In this document: piece after piece, positions 46,801 to 56,316 of the stretch
Layout: each line of letters begins with the position of its first letter
How positions within the stretch are numbered: position 1 is the first letter of the stretch
Origin: Calonectria ilicicola
Lineage: Eukaryota > Ascomycota > Sordariomycetes > Hypocreales > Nectriaceae
NCBI GenBank assembly: GCA_020809705.1
Contig: CP085826.1
Span: forward strand, 6,324,001-6,388,000
Direction of reading: 5' to 3'
Length of the DNA: 64,000 bases
The notes under the pieces: model-generated
Databases searched by the model: none
What the model was told of the DNA's origin: nothing
Seen by the model: the letters and a program-made list of their open reading frames with translations, nothing else
Program-made: the position numbers and the translations under genes

Positions 46801-49354
46801 CCATACATACGTACGCACATCCATACATACGTACATACATATCGTTTGATACCCTGCCCTGTAACACTCGTGCATGAGCGTGGTCGCTCCTCTCTGTGAC
46901 CGTCGTCCGCACAACCTTTGTCGCCTTGCTTTTTGCGTCTCCCTGCGTTGCAAAAGGGCCCCGCCAGCCCTTAAATCCGACGCATCGTGCATCCCGCCCC
47001 GTTGGCGCTTCGCGGCGCTGTCGCTTGACCCGGTTGGCGAACCGCTGGCTGGGGGGGTCGCTGACGGTTTTGCCCAGTACACACGAGAGAGGCAGGGCGA
47101 CAAGAGGGATTCATTTCCGTCTTTCCCCCGACAAACTAGCAAGTGACAATGGATACTTACAATACGGGTGCGCTAAAAGGTTAACAAACAAAAGGCCTCG
47201 CCGTCTGACTGACGGACTCCCAGACTAATTCCTATTCCTATGCTAGGGGCCAAAACTGCCGACACTTACTTGGCTGGCCTCCTTGCCCATCCACGATTAT
47301 CAACTCGGATGCAACCCTACCGTCCTCCTCCACCTGGCCGTCCCCAGACCATGCCCTGTGAAAAGGCCTGATTGATTATCCGCATCGCATGGCCCCCCGC
47401 GGGTGCATTGTGCTTTGGCTCCTGATACATTGTCAGGGTGTGAGGGGACTCCTGTTGACTAAAAAAAAAAACAAAAAAATTCTCCGCGTCGTTGCACAGC
47501 ATGGTTATCGGCCCTCCACGATTCATCATCAAGAACCATCACCAAGCAGGCATCCTTGCCTCCTCGACATCGGTCCGTCGCTGCACACCGCATATACACG
47601 CCCAACTGCTACCCATCCATGCGTCCATCTCATACTACGTAGCCTAGCTAACTTGATTTTCGTGCGTGCAGCGATCGCTCACAACTAGCCGTTGAGGCCG
47701 GTCCAGTGATGATGAAGCCATCAACGCCATGCTGCTTAGATGCCGATCGCTGGTCCCCCAGCTCCCGTTTCCCACCACCTCTTTGTTGTCTACCGCAGTG
47801 ACCGCTCATCACAACCCATGTCACACCACGAAAATTGATGATCCTGCTTAGAATACCACCTGGTTGTGTCCGCCATCCTTCTCCATTCTCCTGCGCGTGT
47901 TCCGGGCCACCCTCTCGTTCCGGGCCGATCTTGAATCTTCTCTCTCTCACCCCCCCGGATCTTCGGCACTTAGCGAATAGCATTCGTTGTCTGACTCACT
48001 CCGACCCTGGGATTCGCTCGAGGCTGACCTTGCCTGTTTTTTCTTTTCTCTCCGCAGGACCCAGAGCTCAGGCTTGAGGACTTGGCACCAAGTCGTTCGC
48101 CTCCAGTGCCATGCAAAAATACACTACAGCGTTGCCTACTTTGAGAAGGTCGTAGCGGAACTTTTTTCCTCGTCGGTGCTCCTTCCGGGGGTGTGGGTAC
48201 GCGCACACCCTCCGAGAGCCCGTCCACGCCGGGGCCAAGACGCTCTCCCGACCATCCGACTCGCCGGGACGAGAACCGGGCCAAACGAAATCTCGATTTC
48301 GTATTCTCTGGTGCAAAAGTACTTGGATCAACCCACAATGGTTTAGGTTTTTTGTTTCCTCCACAGGTACGACAGACAACTAACCAACAGTTCCCGGGGC
48401 CTAGGAGTTCGGTAGCCTATTCAGGTTTCGTCTTGTCATCATGACTGAGCATGAACTGATCCGCCGTCTGAACTGTCATATCATGGGTTAATTAATCCCT
48501 TTCATCTTATGATTAGGTCCTTCCTTCCAGGGTTGGTCTAATATTGCCATCTCTGGGGCTTTTCACCGCTCAATCTGGGGACAACTTCACTTTTTCGTGA
48601 CACATTTGTTTATATAATTTTTTGATTTTTACATTCGACAATGTTGGTATCAGGTTTTGCCTAACTGTTCCTTAATCTCCCGCCAAACTCCCCTTGGACC
48701 AGAAACGCTGATTATTTTTCTGTTGCAACAATAGAACGTACAGACATGGCTCCTTCTGCCCTGCCTCTAGCTAGGGGCGTCCGTGTTCTCTCGTCATCCC
48801 AAGATCCCCATGTCCATGTTCGCGTCCGTCATCACATCCTCCGCCCTTTGTGTGCACCATCCTACTCCAGTCTCTATTCCCCGTCCCCTATTGCTTTTGT
48901 GTGAAAATATACACGACCATTAGGTGTAAGAATGACGCCAAAATCCGAGCTCCCAGCCAAGGACCTTTTTTTCTTTTCCCTTTTTTGCTGAACCCATGAG
49001 CCAATCGTTGGTCGGGGAGGATTAGATGCAGATGCAGCGCGCAAAGCAGCGAAAACTGAAAACGAAAAATGAACAATTATGACTCCGGCTCCAACTCCGA
49101 CTAACCCTCCAAAGGGAATGCCCAACTCCGCTCCTCCCTACCCACCAGATAACCCTCCTAAAGTTCTTTCGGTGTTTGTGTTGTTATTTGTGTTTGGTTT
49201 TCATGGCCATGTTGCTGAATATACATGGCAGGTAGCCATCACCATGATGACTAATTCATCCGCTTTCTTTCATCCACCGTCAGCATCTCACCTAAGCTTT
49301 GCTGAGAGCTGACTACCGCAAACCGAGGATTAGCGGTACTATAAGTTAGGTGCT
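43873..49354. other. 5.5 kb intergenic interval
   Basis: No frame in this stretch resembles a known protein. The left part, 43873-45100, is probably the promoter and leader of the PH-domain gene. It includes a 20-bp minisatellite at 46757 and CT-rich sequence at 47500-48000. The right end, about 48700-49354, is likely the 3' UTR of the G3BP-like gene. Noncoding transcripts cannot be excluded. Confidence 0.55.
46757..46836. repeat. Minisatellite, four copies of a 20-bp unit
   Basis: Unit ACATACATACATACGTACGC at 46757, 46777, 46797 (one change) and 46817 (two or three changes). Each unit contains the palindrome GTAC. There are no spacers, so it is not a CRISPR array. Confidence 0.92.
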
Positions 49355-51105
49355 TTAAGCATTGTTGGCCTGGGCACCACCACGACCCCGAGCGGCACCA
49401 CCACGGCCGCGGTTCTGGCCAGAGAAGTTGCCACGGGGACCCTGGCTTCCAGATCGGTTGCCATCGAAGCCGCCACGGCCACGGCCGGGAGCACCACCAC
49501 GGCCGGATCCGTAGCTGCTGCCACCGTAGGCGTTGGCCTTGGGTCGGCGAGGCTCAACAACAATGTTCTCACCGTTCACGCTGTGAGGGTTGGCAGCGAC
49601 GGCAGCCTGGTAGCCCTCAATGGTCTTGTACTCGACAAAGGCGCAGTTCTACCTATCTGTTAGCATTAACTCTTTGCATATTGCATCAATTACGTACCTT
49701 CTGGCGGTTGATGTCAAAGTAAGTCAACTCGCCGTGAGCAGCAAGAGCAGCGCGGAGATCAGCGTCTTGAACCTTCTCCGTCACATACTTAACGTAGCCA
49801 AGAGTTCCTTCCTTCTCAGTAGGGGCGTTTGAGATGGACTGAGGACGGTTCTGTCGCTTCGTATCGACACCAGCGGTCTGCCAGCCTGCGTTGTCCTTGG
49901 TAGGAGTTTCGGCGGGAGTAGAAGTAGCGGGAGCGGCAGGAGCGGCAGCTGGTTGAGAAGTAGGAGCAGCAGGAGCAGGAGCGCGGTTCTGGGCGGGGAC
50001 AGGAGGAGTAGGAGTCTTGGCCAGAGGGACCACAGGCTTGGGACCGGCGGCAGCAGCAGCTCGGCTGGCCCAAGTCATAGGCTTGGGAGGACCAGCAGGC
50101 TCTGCGGGAGCGGCGACAGGCTTGGCCACAGGAGTAGGGGTGGGGTCCTTGGGCTTCTCAGGCACCTTGGCATCTTCCTCGGCAAGCTCCTTGGCGGCAG
50201 ACTCGGCATCGACGACCGGTGCCTCAGCCTTGGGCTCGGGAGCCTTGACCTCCTCAGGGGCGGGTTCAGTAGAGCTGCCATTTAGAGCAGTGGTATCCTT
50301 AGAAGCGGCTTCCTCAAGCTTCTCGTCAACAACTGTAGTATCGAGCTCGGCGGGGGCCTCTTCGGTCTCTTCAACAGACTCAGGGGCCTCAACCTCAACG
50401 GGTGCCTCGGGCTCAACGGCAGCTTCGGGCTCCTCAGAAGGCTCTTCAGCAGCAGCAGGAGCAGGAGCAGGCTCCTCGTCGTTCTCCTCATCAATGTACC
50501 GCAGGATATCATTGAGGACGAAGTAACCGGAAGGCTGTTGCGCAAGGACGAAGGTCTGAACGAACTTCTTGGGCTCGCCGGCCTTGTTAGATGTTTCGCC
50601 GATAACTTGGATGACAATGTTGTCAAATGAGGCCTGGGAGTCGACGTTGGATACGCGAACCTTGCAGTCCTGGAAGTCAAGAGCCTTAATACGATCTTGG
50701 ATAGCCTATAGATGATATGTTTGGTTAGTCGGGGGACTTCATGTTGATATCAAATGGTGCAATATACCTGTCGACCGACTGAGACGTTGGCGACTTCAGC
50801 CTCAAGACCATAAACGAATTGCGAACGCTTGCCGTAAAATAGCTATGAACAAAAGAAGTTAGTAGGCCGAGAGAGATAAGACGAGGGAGAATATGACGTA
50901 CATGAAGCTTCTCTGGGGATTTGCTTAAGGTAGTGTAGTATTGTTCGACAAAGTACCAACCGACCTCATCCTTGGAGAGGTTGTTGTTGGCAGCAGGTGT
51001 AGCGGCGGCATCGGCGGTGACGGCAGGGGCGGGAGGAGCTGTTTTGTGTTGGTTGAAAATGTTCTAATAATGGTATTTGGGGTTATATTTACCGTTGGAG
51101 GCCAT
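49355..51105 (-). CDS. G3BP/Bre5/Nxt3-like NTF2-RRM-RGG protein
   Basis: Five exons on the minus strand: 51093-51105, 50902-51038, 50768-50842, 49698-50705 and 49355-49648; 508 residues. The start exon is 13 bases (MASN plus one base). An NTF2-like domain follows: EVGWYFVEQYYTTLSKSPEK, LFYGKRSQFVYGLEAE, IQDRIKALDFQDCKVRVSNV and GYFVLNDILRYIDE. A long acidic then Ala/Pro-rich linker leads to an RRM (GYVKYVTEKVQDADLRAAL, FDINRQKNCAFVEYKTIEGY) and a C-terminal RGG region. This order is diagnostic of G3BP, with Bre5 in yeast (partner of deubiquitinase Ubp3) and Nxt3 in fission yeast. It probably acts in the cytoplasm in stress granules and with a Ubp3-type protease; that is inference from family. 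Confidence 0.92.
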
Positions 51106-51616
51106 GATGGCTGTTGTGTGGAGTTGGAGAACTAGGCGACGTCGATGAGGGCAGCCTCGGGGTTAAAATTGGAGCAAGTGTGCGAACGCCGGAGGAGAGA
51201 GCGGTCGCGGGAAGGAGTCGTCGATGGGATAAGGAAGGACAAGATGGAGGTGAAGCTCAAACGTCCCCTAGACAATGACAAGAGATGAAATGAGGATTCT
51301 GATCGGGTCGTGGGGGGTCGGAGGGAGAGAGGCCCGATGGCAAGAATCGGAGACGAGAGACCGGGTTTGGCGAGTGGGAGGGGTGATCAGAGGTGGCGAA
51401 TCGGAGGGGAAGAGTGGGACGGAACAAAGAAAAACCTCGATGCGACAGAGAAGATGATGAAGGATGGAGGATGAAGATGAGAAGATGGAGGAGGGAGAGG
51501 GAGGATCAGGACGGTAGTTTGCGAGGGTCTCGGTGGAGGATGGTGTTGGCTTCGTTGTTGTGACTTGTGCGTGAAGGGCAAAATTTACTGCCACATTTTT
51601 CGACAGTGATGCACAG

Positions 51617-51655
51617 CTGGTCCGTGCGCAAACACTAACTTGAGCTAGCTATGTG
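51617..51655 (+). repeat. Left copy of a 39-bp imperfect direct repeat
   Basis: Pairs with 53025-53063. 31 of 39 positions agree and seven of the eight differences are transitions, including changes at CpG, as expected after RIP-type mutation. A shorter third copy of the core is at about 51831-51852. Confidence 0.6.
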
Positions 51656-52508
51656 TCTCCGCCAACCATCTACATCCTTCAATCCAGCAATTCACTTTGA
51701 CAATTCTGGATTGGGCCTTTCGCCCGATGCCAGGATCCTGCAGACTCAATTCTTAGCTCCTCGTCATCGTCATTGTTCGTGCAAGGCAGGTGGTTTCCCG
51801 CGTCATGCTGTGGACAAGTTCAACGAGATCCTTGAGCTAGCTAGCTACATAGGTATACAGCTCTAGCTTTAGTAATACAAACTAGCTTATACCTTAAGAC
51901 AAATAATTAGTATTAACGAGAATTTAATTAAATAAAAAAAAGGATTTAAATAGGTAGATTTACAGTTAATGACCTCAATTTGGTGGATAACACTACTTTC
52001 TTAAATCTCCAAAGAAACCTATACTTGGAATGGAAGCAATAAACTATGTAATATAAGAGCAAAGAATAGACAACATGAGAAAAAGACAGTGGCCAGAACT
52101 GGCAAAGGTAACATCACACAGCCTGCTCCTTTGCTGACAAATAAAAATCACCTCCAGACAAAGTGTCTACCAATGCAATCAACAATCGAGGCGCAAAAAC
52201 AAATGCCAGCCAAAATTCCAAGCAGGACTATGTTATGCGCACCCTGACCTTCTCCCTGGCCACCTGCAACATGATCTTGTCTTCACCTCTCACCCGGATA
52301 CAACCAAAGTCCTTTTTACATCGGGTTATTGCCGGGTAGAGTAGAGTATTGGTTCAAGTATCCTATCACACCTTTAGTTGACAGGCGAGAATTCCCCGGA
52401 AGGCGCGCATGAAGAGAGCAATTCTAATCCTGGGAATCGCCCGGATCTATTGAGTCAATACGCTTAAAAGACGAGTTCAAAGCCCAGTTAGATAGAGATG
52501 ATTTAGAG

Positions 52509-53028
52509 GTGGAAGAAATCACCGTGCATGCCGAAAAAAGATGCCTCGATAGAGTTGATACCTTGCAGGCTCTACTTTTCGCACTCTCAATAGACGCATC
52601 CATCAGCCAATTATTTCACTCGCGAGCAAACGCACCGTCCGATTCACTAGCAATGAAGACGAAACCCCAAAGTAGTTCAGAAGGTGGCAGGGTTAATAAT
52701 TCCTGCTGATTGATACCGAGTTTCTACGCTTCTTGTCACACTTACCAAAATAAGGACCACCCTGGATCTCCTTGGCGCAAGCGCCACGTCTCGCTCATAA
52801 TGACGGTAATCTTATTCAGCGCATGGGCAGAAACGTATGTAGTCATTCCCGACTTCAACAACCCCCTACTTTAGATCCTTGAATTAGAATACCGCCAACA
52901 TTGATCTATTTAGCGAATTGAAAGTGACGGAGAAGCAATATTTGGATACAGTCAAGGACTACGAAGCGAATCAATCGAATATGCATGGTATACGCACCGT
53001 TCAATTCTTGCAGCCAGGTGAGGCCTAG
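52509..53028 (+). CDS. Candidate small spliced gene, unknown function
   Basis: Three coding-looking blocks join in frame through two GT..AG introns: exons 52509-52683, 52755-52834 and 52888-53028, 131 residues. Exon 1 reads MEEITVHAEKRCLDRVDTLQ and onward, exon 2 has PPWISLAQAPRLAHNDGN, exon 3 has DLFSELKVTEKQYLDTVKDY and ends FLQPGEA. The frame is also open upstream of the ATG back to a stop at 52425, with charged, protein-like sequence, so the true gene may be longer and this may be its 3' end or a decayed fragment. Donor 1 (GTGGCA) is weak, donor 2 (GTATGT) is good. It would converge with the oxidase gene, 71 bp between stops. I recognise no family. Confidence 0.35.
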
Positions 53029-53063
53029 TCTGTGCACAAACAGTGGCTTGAGCTAGCTACATG
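53025..53063 (+). repeat. Right copy of a 39-bp imperfect direct repeat
   Basis: Pairs with 51617-51655 (see that entry). Together the copies flank 1.4 kb of AT-rich DNA, compatible with terminal repeats of an old inserted element or with an unrelated duplication. Confidence 0.6.
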
Positions 53064-53066
53064 TAA

Positions 53067-53090
53067 AGCTCCAGCTCCAGCTCCAGCTCT
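53067..53090. repeat. (AGCTCC)4 short tandem repeat
   Basis: Three perfect AGCTCC units and one AGCTCT, ten bases beyond the oxidase stop codon, so within its 3' UTR. Confidence 0.85.
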
Positions 53091-53099
53091 AAACTCAGA

Positions 53100-54465
53100 T
53101 TACAGTCTAGGTTTTTCTTGATCGCCGATTTCATTAACCAGCTTGGCCGCTACTTGTGCACAACCAAATGAGCATTGATATCCTGCGCCACCGTGCCCGT
53201 AGTTGTGCACCACCCACGTTCCGTCAATCTTCTCTCTCTCGATTCGAGGCCCGCCCTCTCTGACTGGTCGTAGTCCTACGCCGTGCCTGACCACGTCCAG
53301 GTGTTCGATGCCTCGCCCGTTGGTCAATTGTGGACAAGCTTTGACGCACCGGCTCATGATTCTGTTTGCTAGATTGAGATCGGGCTGTGACTCCCAATTG
53401 TCTTTTTGATAACACCCGCCTAGGATGGTGCCTCCGCCAGCAGCTCGAGCCATGATGTACATGGCCTCGTCTGGCCCATCGTCTGTGCCAGAAACGGACA
53501 TCATTTCATCCACTTCGTTTCTGACAACTACTACTTGAGCTCTGGCTGGGTAAACTGACCCGTCTGCTACACCTCCGAGGCTTCGGGAACCCAGAGCAGT
53601 ACAGTTCAAGACGACGTCGGCTTTTTTGCCACTGTGATGGACGCCCTGAGCTGCAGCATCGGTAATGTGTGATATGTTGGCACGTCTGAATACAACACCG
53701 TTCCCGATACATTGTGAAACTAGCCAGGGCAGGTATATAGAAGTGTTGATGCAGACAGATGTAAAACTGCGTCCGCTATCCGCGTCGGGGTGAAGCTCTT
53801 CCTTTGGGATGTGTCGGAACTGTTGTTGTTAGCAGGAGCTTTCTCGAGATGAAGAAGGGGAAAACTGATAAACTGACGTTGGGAAGCAAAGATTTCCACC
53901 AAGGGTTGTCTGAGAGAAGTTCTGAAAACCACGTAGCTGTGGCTGTTCCAGCGTCCTTTTTTCGGTTGAGGACGGATGCCTCTGCATCATGTTAGTGGTG
54001 AAGCTGGATGTTACAAAGCGGAGGGGAGCTGTACTCTGAAAGCAAATTCCAGCCTCTGGCTTGGTTCTCGTTATCTCCTCTAAAGCGATCCAAGTGTTTC
54101 GTTCCCATTCCGCAGCCTCCGTACCGCCAATTGAGAAGCTAGGCCGGTGTCAGTGTTGTGGCCGTGAGAAAGTTGGACGGGCCAGGGGTCCTACGGCATG
54201 AAGCAAGCACCAGCCAGAGGAGATGCATATTGAATATCATAATCTCCCGGCATGTGCTTTGCAATGACTGTGATCTTGTATTGAGGGTTTTTGGAAAGAA
54301 CCAAGGCAGTCGTGAGACCTGTCATGTCAGATTGAGTTGAATGGTTTTTTGGTTCATTACCAACCTGTTACACCTGCTCTGCGACAAAGTGTTAGCCAGT
54401 ACCCAATCATGGGAACTACAATCACTACATCCTTACCCAACGACAACAATTCTTTTTTCAGCCAT
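53100..54465 (-). CDS. D-amino-acid oxidase (FAD)
   Basis: Six exons on the minus strand: 54437-54465, 54365-54378, 54195-54318, 54035-54138, 53878-53981 and 53100-53819; 364 residues, the usual family length. The start MAEKRIVVVGAGVTGLTTAL is the FAD-binding Rossmann motif, assembled from three exons; exon 2 is a 14-base micro-exon. Further markers are YASPLAGACFMP, EAAEWERNTW, NPWWKSLLPN, NCTALGSRSLGGV, the substrate-arginine region VGLRPVREGGPRIE, and the perfect signature VVHNYGHGGAGYQCSFGCA. The enzyme oxidises D-amino acids to 2-oxo acids, ammonia and peroxide. The C-terminus PRL fits a weak peroxisomal PTS1. The donor of intron 2 (GTTGGT) is unusual. Its upstream neighbour on the same strand is a PLP enzyme acting on amino acids, suggesting linked functions. 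Confidence 0.93.
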
Positions 54466-55032
54466 GGTGATTATACTGTTTCAAATCTCTATGTGTTTAG
54501 AAAAACAATTACTGTTCAAAATTATTCTCTACGCCAACACCAGGACAGATGACCACCTGGTCGTAAGCACATCCCCCTCTTTAAGTCCAGTCCTATCTGC
54601 AAGAGGCGACATCGGCTGTTTCCAAGATCGGCGTATTCTGGCTCCGAAGTGTGCTCCAATCGATAAGTCCGCAAGCTGGCCGACGCTACCCATGTCAAGC
54701 GATTGTGATTCGTTTCCCGCGGCCAACCGAGGCGGGATGCCCCGAAGTGAACCACCATGGACAGGTAGTCCTGTGGGTCGGGCGTTGCTGGGCATATGCA
54801 AGATATCACCCCGCACGCCTTTGGCCGCTGCCGTGACCATTTTGTGTGCCAAGGCCTGGTTTCTTGGCCGCGAGGAAGAGCCCTAAAAATTGTAGAGTGG
54901 GTGGTCAGAAATTGTGTACACAGCAAGTGTCATTTGTAGAAAACTATTGCTTGGGAGTCTATTTTGGTTAAACATGGAAGACCAGCTTCTAAACGAGACT
55001 CGGTGCTGACTATAGCTTATCGAACCCGTAAA
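54466..55032. other. Spacer between the oxidase and the PLP enzyme gene
   Basis: 567 bp. A minus-strand frame at 54529-54852 (107 codons) is open and looks protein-like in places (RGDILHMPSNARPTGLPVHG), but I cannot place it in a family and the other strand is open too. It could be a decayed gene fragment or simply promoter of the oxidase gene. Confidence 0.4.
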
Positions 55033-56316
55033 TTATGAATACCCTCCGTGGACTTCCTCTGTGCTCAATGAAGCACCACTTTTCTTGGCCTCCATCAGCT
55101 TTGTTAATGCAGCAACCAACCCATCTGCCGCGTCCTGTGATGTCTGGTGGTGGAATACTAGCCGCCCATTAGGGAACACACCCAGTTTCTGCTCCGTGCA
55201 GTACTCCACAAATGCAGCTGGAGGAATTTCAACCGCCTCTAGATCTATGAGGATCATGTTCGTCTGAACTGGTAGCGCGAATTTATAGCCCAGGCTCTCA
55301 ATCTTGGCCGCTGTATCCTTGGTCAACTTATGCACCTGCGGAAGACGGGGCATGCTGTATTCTAGCGCCGCATGCGCTGCTGCAGCCATCATTCCAGGCT
55401 GTCTCGTGCCACCCCCGAACATCTTTCGGTACCACTTGGCCCGCTCGATAAACTCCTTGCTGCCCAGAATGACGCTGCCCATGGGTGCTCCCAGACCTTT
55501 GGCAAGACAGATGGACATGCTGTCAAAGCAGGCTGCATAGTCCTTAAGACTGACGCCCTCTCCGGCGACACCGTCAAAAACACGGGCGGCATCTAGGTGC
55601 ATAGCAATGGGCTTTTGGCCCACCGGTACCGGGAAGGATCGAACAAATTGGGAGATGGCTTGGGCTTCAGCGAGGGGCAGGATTGTGCCACTCAGTGTGT
55701 TTTCTAGTGCAACAACGCGCGTAGGTGGGAAATGGACTGGACAACCCCACGATTAGCGAGCTCAAGTGATGTCATGAAGACCGGCTCTTACTGTTTCCAT
55801 CCGCAATCATGTTGGCCTTCACGTCCTCTAATGTCAAGTGGACGCCATTTTTGGGATGAACCGTCGTGACAGAGGCCTGGGACATGACGGGGAGGGCACC
55901 AGACTCCCAGCAATGCACATGAGCTCGGTGGTCGAGCAGAACGGTGTGTGGTGGCTGGGTGAGATGAGTACGCAGGCAAACCTGGTTGCCCTGAGTGCCA
56001 GAGACGACCCAGAGAGCAGCCTCCTTGCCAGTCAATTCGATGAGCTTAGCTTCGAGGGCCTTGACGCAAGGATCGCCATCCTCATCGTAAATATCATCTT
56101 TGACGCTAGCTTCCAAGATGGCCTAGAAGATAATGCTTAGCAGACTAGCTCTCACAAGAACCTTGAGAATGGGTCTGAATATACCTGCATCATGGTTTCT
56201 GTTGGAACTGTGACGACATCGGAGCGAAAGTCTCGCGAAGCCTTATCCGCTGCCGCGGCCCATTTCGCCTTGATGGCGGGTGCGAAGATAGTCTCGTTGG
56301 ATGTCGTGATAGTCAT
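55033..56316 (-). CDS. Threonine-aldolase-family PLP enzyme (aldolase or alanine racemase)
   Basis: Exons 56185-56316, 55792-56122 and 55033-55736 on the minus strand; 388 residues. Family blocks are RDFRSDVVTVPTETMM, DDIYDEDGDP, GKEAALWVVSGTQGNQVCL, VLLDHRAHVHCWE, FPPTRVVALENTLSGTILP, HLDAARVFDG, and CLAKGLGAPMGSVILGS with the PLP-binding lysine in LAKGLG. The fold-type I family includes low-specificity L-threonine aldolases (threonine to glycine plus acetaldehyde) and, in fungi, alanine racemases of the TOXG/cyclosporin-cluster type; sequence reading alone does not separate the two. Proximity to D-amino-acid oxidase (same strand, 567 bp apart) makes a D-alanine-related role worth testing. 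No signal peptide or membrane segment is seen, so it is probably cytosolic. Confidence 0.9.

Larger units (their letters stand above)
51106..53099. other. AT-rich interval with imperfect repeats and a possible hidden gene
   Basis: 51106-51600 is the promoter and leader of the G3BP-like gene. From about 51640 to 53063 the sequence becomes AT-rich, and is bounded by imperfect direct repeats. A TTGAGCTAGCT core recurs near 51641, 51832 and 53047. A spliced plus-strand frame, 52509-53028, is listed separately. Confidence 0.55.

Noticed and set aside
46757..46840. Possible CRISPR-like array
   Set aside because: Units are directly adjacent with no spacers, and the genome is fungal; it is a minisatellite.
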